Shown here: piece by piece, positions 60,562 to 64,000 of the stretch
How the letters are laid out: each line of letters begins with the position of its first letter
How positions within the stretch are numbered: the stretch's first letter is position 1
Source: Bacillota bacterium
Lineage (GTDB): Bacteria > Bacillota > Bacilli > Paenibacillales > Paenibacillaceae
Length of the DNA stretch: 64,000 bases
Assembly: GCA_023460795.1 (NCBI GenBank)
Contig: JAEWPC010000063.1
Location: forward strand, 49,408-113,407
Direction of reading: 5' to 3'
Translations under genes and position numbers: made by a program
The notes under the pieces: generated by a model
The model's input: the letters and a program-made list of their open reading frames with translations, nothing else
What the model was told of the DNA's origin: nothing
Database searches by the model: none

Positions 60562-61581
60562 TCATTCCTCTCCCCATGACTCTCGTCTCGTCGATGCCGA
60601 TACCGCATGCATCCGGCGATAGACGGACGGAGTGACCTCGTATTTATGCTTGAACACCGGATATAAGTAGTTCGGATTCGCGTACCCGTGCTCTACCGCG
60701 ATCTCCTCGATCGGCTTGTCGGTTTGGATCAGCTCCGCGCATATCGACGTCAGACGGACGTGCTCCAAATACTCGTGGAAAGTCGTCTGACCCTCGTTGC
60801 GGAAAATGCGCTGAAGCTGCCTCGCGCTGATATTGATCCGATCCGCGACTTGTTCCAGGCTGATCTGCAGCCCCTCGTTATCGCGGATGTACTGAGTCGC
60901 CATCTGATAACGGTGATAATTCATGTCGCGCTCCGGTATGCCGCGCTGAGCCGATCGGTTGTCGAATGCGCGCGCCGAACGAAGCAGGATTTGCACGAGC
61001 GCCTGCTTCATCTGCGTGTAGTAGCCGAGCGGCTGCTCCTCCCAGGAACGGTAAGCCTCAAGAAAACCGCTCATCGCGTCGAACCGGTCCGCTGTCGGCC
61101 ATGCGGGCATTTCGCGCAATGCGGCGATGCACTCCCTGGCTTCCTCGATCTCGAGCGCGTCCCCCCAATCCTGGCCGTCGCCCGAACCACCGTCTAACGG
61201 AAAGAAGTCGCAATGCAAGCATAGCTCGACCATCGGTTCGTCCGCGTCCGATTCCTGATAGTGGACGACATCGGGACCCGTTAAGTAGAACAAGCCTTCG
61301 TGTAGATCGTAAGTCTGATCGTGAAGGATGACTTTGCCTTTCCCCTTCGGAATGAAGTGGAACTCGAACTCGGAATGCTTGTGGAAATTAACGATATGCC
61401 CCGGCGGAAAATGGACCAAGTGCCAACGGAACACGCGAATGCCGTAATCGCCCCATCTAAACTGCAAATCCAGCCGATCGAGCGCGTCCGCCTTACGATC
61501 CATTCTGGCGTAAGGGAACGGGCTGGCTCCGCTCGCCGCCTTCCGCTCTCTTCGCTTCGTCACGTCCGGTTCCCGATTCAT
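60562..61581 (-). CDS. AraC family transcriptional regulator with cupin domain
   Basis: A 339-residue regulator. A cupin sensing domain (FPPGHIVNFHKHSEFEFHFI, KGKVILHDQTYDLHEG) precedes an AraC HTH domain (SLEQVADRINISARQLQRIF and PIEEIAVEHGYANPNYLYPVF). AAGGGAG precedes the ATG. It lies between two oxidoreductase genes, overlapping the start of the second one, so it probably regulates this small catabolic unit. Confidence 0.92.
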   Translation of the reverse strand: MNREPDVTKRRERKAASGASPFPYARMDRKADALDRLDLQFRWGDYGIRVFRWHLVHFPPGHIVNFHKHSEFEFHFIPKGKGKVILHDQTYDLHEGLFYLTGPDVVHYQESDADEPMVELCLHCDFFPLDGGSGDGQDWGDALEIEEARECIAALREMPAWPTADRFDAMSGFLEAYRSWEEQPLGYYTQMKQALVQILLRSARAFDNRSAQRGIPERDMNYHRYQMATQYIRDNEGLQISLEQVADRINISARQLQRIFRNEGQTTFHEYLEHVRLTSICAELIQTDKPIEEIAVEHGYANPNYLYPVFKHKYEVTPSVYRRMHAVSASTRRESWGEE

Positions 61582-61603
61582 CTTGCCCGCTCCCTTCGCG
61601 AGT

Positions 61604-62587
61604 TTATTTCAATTCGCCGATGAGGACCGACCGTCCGGATTTCGCGGATAGGTTCGCTGCTTCCATCAGGCGGGTCAAGTCGACGGCGATCTCGACGTTG
61701 TCCGTCGCTTCCGTTCCGTTAAGAATATGGTCGACCCATTGGTCGAACGCCATCGGATCTTCCCGCGGCAGCTCGATCTGCTTCCACCCGCCACCCCGGT
61801 TGCTCCGCACGTTCAGCTTATCGTCAGAGAAACCGAACAGCAGCGTCCCTTCCGTTCCGTGCACCTCGATCGAGAACGGCGAATGGCTGTTGACGAAGCC
61901 CGCTTCGACGATGCCGATCGCCCCGCTCGGGTACTTCAGTACCGCGACCGCGTTATCTTCCACCTCGCGACCGGTCACATATCCGTAAGTAGCGCTGACC
62001 GACTCCGGCAAGCCCAGCACGCGGCGCACCAGGTACATCGGATGACAGCCAAGATCGATCAGCGCTCCTCCCGCGCATTGCTCCAGCGAATAGAAATGCT
62101 CCGGCAGCCAATTCGCGATGCCGCCGTTATGCGACAATCTCGCGCGAGCCTGCGTCAATCGACCGAGCGATCCTTCCGCTATGACGGCTTGAATCGCCTT
62201 CGTCATGTTCTTATACAACCACGGAAGGGAGACGGATAGCTTTACTCCGGCTTCCCGGACGGCTTGCAGGATGTCCCGCACCTCGGCGTAAGTCGGCGCC
62301 ACGACCTTCTCCGTGAAGATGTGCTTCCCTGCTCCGGCGGCTTTCACCATCACTTCGCGGTGAAGGTTCGTCGGCGCGTCGACGACGACCGCATCGATAT
62401 CGCTTCTCGCCAGCAATTCGTCCAGCGACGCGAGGAACGGAACGCCATACTTGACCGCTATCGCCTTGCCGCGCTCTGCGTCCTCGTCCCATATCGCCGC
62501 CACTTCCGTGTGCGGATTGCCTAGCACCTGCCGAGTGTAATCTTCTGCGTGAACATGCCAATAGCTTAACATTCCGATCCGAATCAA
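61604..62587 (-). CDS. Gfo/Idh/MocA family oxidoreductase
   Basis: A 327-residue enzyme of the same family as the gene at 59477 but only distantly similar. It opens IRIGMLSYWHVHAEDYTRQV, with HxH in place of the usual GxGxxG turn, then HIFTEKVVAPTYAEVRDIL and GALIDLGCHPMYLVRRVLG. The start is a TTG at 62587, 6 bases from AGAGGTGAG; an ATG lies further upstream (62644) without a ribosome binding site. First of three genes. Confidence 0.87.
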   Translation of the reverse strand: MIRIGMLSYWHVHAEDYTRQVLGNPHTEVAAIWDEDAERGKAIAVKYGVPFLASLDELLARSDIDAVVVDAPTNLHREVMVKAAGAGKHIFTEKVVAPTYAEVRDILQAVREAGVKLSVSLPWLYKNMTKAIQAVIAEGSLGRLTQARARLSHNGGIANWLPEHFYSLEQCAGGALIDLGCHPMYLVRRVLGLPESVSATYGYVTGREVEDNAVAVLKYPSGAIGIVEAGFVNSHSPFSIEVHGTEGTLLFGFSDDKLNVRSNRGGGWKQIELPREDPMAFDQWVDHILNGTEATDNVEIAVDLTRLMEAANLSAKSGRSVLIGELK

Positions 62588-62757
62588 ACGGCTCACCTCT
62601 TCTTCAAATATACGACACATGCACAACATATCACAGCAGATCAACCGTTTTTAATGCGAAAAGATGCCATCCATACTATAAAAATGCGACAGCTTGATTG
62701 CGATAGGGCGAAGCGATACGATAATAGATAGAGAATACGAACGAAGGAGCTGGCTCC

Positions 62758-63930
62758 ATGAACGATCAGAAGGGAATCACTCGCGAAGCGATAGACGCCT
62801 TTGCTCCTCAGTTAAAGGAGATCGCCGCATTCATCGGCGCGCATCCGGAGCTGGGCCACGAGGAGAAGCTGGCATCCGCCAAGCTGGCCGATGCGCTCGA
62901 GTCGCTCGGTTATTCGGTCGAGCGAGGAACGTTAGACATCCCTACGGCTTTCATTGCCGAATACCGCTCGGACAAGCCGGGGCCGATCATCGGGCTGCTG
63001 GCCGAGTATGACGCTCTGCCGGAGATCGGACACGCCTGCGGTCACCATCTCATCTGTACGATGGCGCTTGGCGCAGCCGCAGGCTTACGAGCCGTGGCGG
63101 ACGGCACCGGAGGAACGATCCGCGTATATGGCACGCCGGCCGAAGAGACGAAGGGCGCCAAAGTCGATATGGCGAACGCCGGTCTGTTCGACGATTGCGA
63201 CGTCGCTCTGATGGCGCATCCGTATCATCGTCATGAACGTTCGGGGAGCTCGCTGTCGATGGACGCGCTGCAGTTCGAATTCCGCGGCAAGCCCGCCCAC
63301 GCTGCCGCTAACCCCGAGCAAGGCGTTAACGCGCTCGATGCGGTCATCCAGCTGTTCAACAACATCGCCATGCTCAGGCAGCAGACGCGTAGCGATACGC
63401 GCATTCACGGCATTATCGCCGAGGGCGGACAAGCGCCGAACATTATCCCCGACTACACGATGGCGCAATTCTATGTGAGGTCCGCCGCGCGAGCCTATAC
63501 CGACGAGCTCTCAAGCAAAGTAAAGGCGTGCGCGGAAGCGGCGGCGCTTGCGACGGGCTGCACCGTCGAGGTCAGCAACTACGAATATTCGTACGACGAG
63601 CTCCGCACGAATCAAACGCTGGCCGGAGTATATACGGCCAACTTGATCGAGGAGGGAATCTCGCCGGACGAGATCTACGACGCCGAGGATCACGGCTCGC
63701 TGGATCTTGGCAACGTCTCGCTCAGATGCCCGGCGATTCACCCGTTCATTAAAGTCGTCGGCCAACCCTACAATCTGCATACGGTGGAGTTTCGCGACGC
63801 CGCGCAGATGCCCCCTGCCTACGACGCGATGATATTCGGCGCCAAGCTGCTGGCGTTCACCGCTCTCGAGGTGCTGACGGATTCGAAGCTTCTTGTGCGT
63901 ATTAGAGAAGAATTCGCAGCCGGCCGTTGA
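62758..63930 (+). CDS. M20 family metallohydrolase (amidohydrolase)
   Basis: A 390-residue enzyme of the M20D / AbgB-like group. Metal ligands in LLAEYDALPEIGHACGHHLI, catalytic Glu pair in GTPAEETKGAKVDM, His in LMAHPYHRHE, dimerisation domain with FRGKPAHAAANPEQGVNALD. These enzymes hydrolyse amide bonds of N-acyl amino acids or p-aminobenzoyl-glutamate. GAAGGAG precedes the ATG; TTGCGA-16-GATAAT is a possible promoter. The last 28 bases lie in the palindrome that runs to the window end. Confidence 0.9.
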   Translation: MNDQKGITREAIDAFAPQLKEIAAFIGAHPELGHEEKLASAKLADALESLGYSVERGTLDIPTAFIAEYRSDKPGPIIGLLAEYDALPEIGHACGHHLICTMALGAAAGLRAVADGTGGTIRVYGTPAEETKGAKVDMANAGLFDDCDVALMAHPYHRHERSGSSLSMDALQFEFRGKPAHAAANPEQGVNALDAVIQLFNNIAMLRQQTRSDTRIHGIIAEGGQAPNIIPDYTMAQFYVRSAARAYTDELSSKVKACAEAAALATGCTVEVSNYEYSYDELRTNQTLAGVYTANLIEEGISPDEIYDAEDHGSLDLGNVSLRCPAIHPFIKVVGQPYNLHTVEFRDAAQMPPAYDAMIFGAKLLAFTALEVLTDSKLLVRIREEFAAGR

Positions 63931-64000
63931 TCAGTGCAACCCCCGCGAACCGGTTCGCGGGGGTTGCACTGATCAACGGCCGGCTGCGAATTCTTCTCTA
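63903..64000. repeat. Perfect 98-bp palindrome at the window edge
   Basis: The axis lies between 63951 and 63952; 49-base arms match without a mismatch as far as the window goes. The centre (GCAACCCCCGCGAACC and its complement) would serve as the terminator of the M20 gene. The arms extend into 28 bases of its coding sequence, so the right arm is an inverted copy of the gene's 3' end. Whether it continues beyond 64000 is unknown. Confidence 0.95.

Overview
The window looks like chromosome from an endospore-forming, polysaccharide-degrading member of the Paenibacillaceae (Paenibacillus or Cohnella-like). The evidence is a moderately GC-rich sequence with strong GGAGG ribosome binding sites, the sporulation gene cmpA, the Bacillus-type neighbourhood alr / ndoAI-ndoA / tex / cmpA / sprT / ydcC-like lipoprotein, YesM/YesN-type two-component pairs beside sugar ABC transporters, and many glycoside hydrolases. 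This assignment is inference from gene content; no database search was run.

Layout. 1-5.7 kb: a guanylate-kinase paralogue, an orphan AT-rich solute-binding lipoprotein, an ECF sigma / NfeD / SPFH cluster and a TerC-family protein. 5.75-17.54 kb: one minus-strand carbohydrate operon running permease, permease, binding protein, AraC-type response regulator, heparinase II/III-like protein, histidine kinase, GH88 and DUF2264; it fits import and intracellular breakdown of uronic-acid oligosaccharides made by a lyase. 17.5-18.35 kb: non-coding, filled by two 50-bp repeat arrays and a MITE-like palindrome. 18.3-23.3 kb: a small Lsm-like protein, a drug-type MFS pump with a LexA-like box inside its promoter, AraC plus a GH27 enzyme, and a ferritin-like protein. 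23.3-36.1 kb: a second sugar locus (GH115, GH43, GH95, AraC regulator, LplABC-type transporter), interrupted by a threonine aldolase gene and a tRNA-Leu gene. 36.3-37.2 kb: two short tRNA operons (Asn-Ser and Glu-Lys-Leu) separated by another repeat array. 37.4-39.6 kb: TetR regulator and MFS pump with three matching operators. 39.5-49 kb: the conserved sprT-cmpA-tex-ndoA-ndoAI-alr-ydcC block, carrying an inserted nitroreductase/Rrf2 pair and an M29 aminopeptidase. 49-51.1 kb: a decayed segment with a tyrosine-recombinase pseudogene and a broken gene of unknown function. 51.2-64 kb: a secreted FN3/CBM3 protein under an apparent CcpA site, an RR-HK-ABC operon of bacitracin/lantibiotic-resistance type, an MHYT-PAS-GGDEF-EAL protein, two Gfo/Idh/MocA oxidoreductases flanking an AraC regulator, and an M20 hydrolase whose 3' end lies in a perfect palindrome reaching the window edge.

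How the genes work together. The two sugar loci share one plan: an ABC importer, a regulator, and enzymes without signal peptides, so final hydrolysis should occur in the cytoplasm. The second locus has activities for removing glucuronosyl, xylosyl/arabinosyl, fucosyl/galactosyl and galactosyl groups, which fits decorated hemicellulose. A cre-like site upstream of its transporter and another in front of the CBM3 protein suggest catabolite control.

The most unusual non-gene signals are five intergenic arrays with unrelated sequences but the same ~50-bp period, the MITE-like element, the two identical tRNA-Leu genes bracketing part of the second sugar locus, and the terminal palindrome. I did not find a clear new defence or biosynthetic system.
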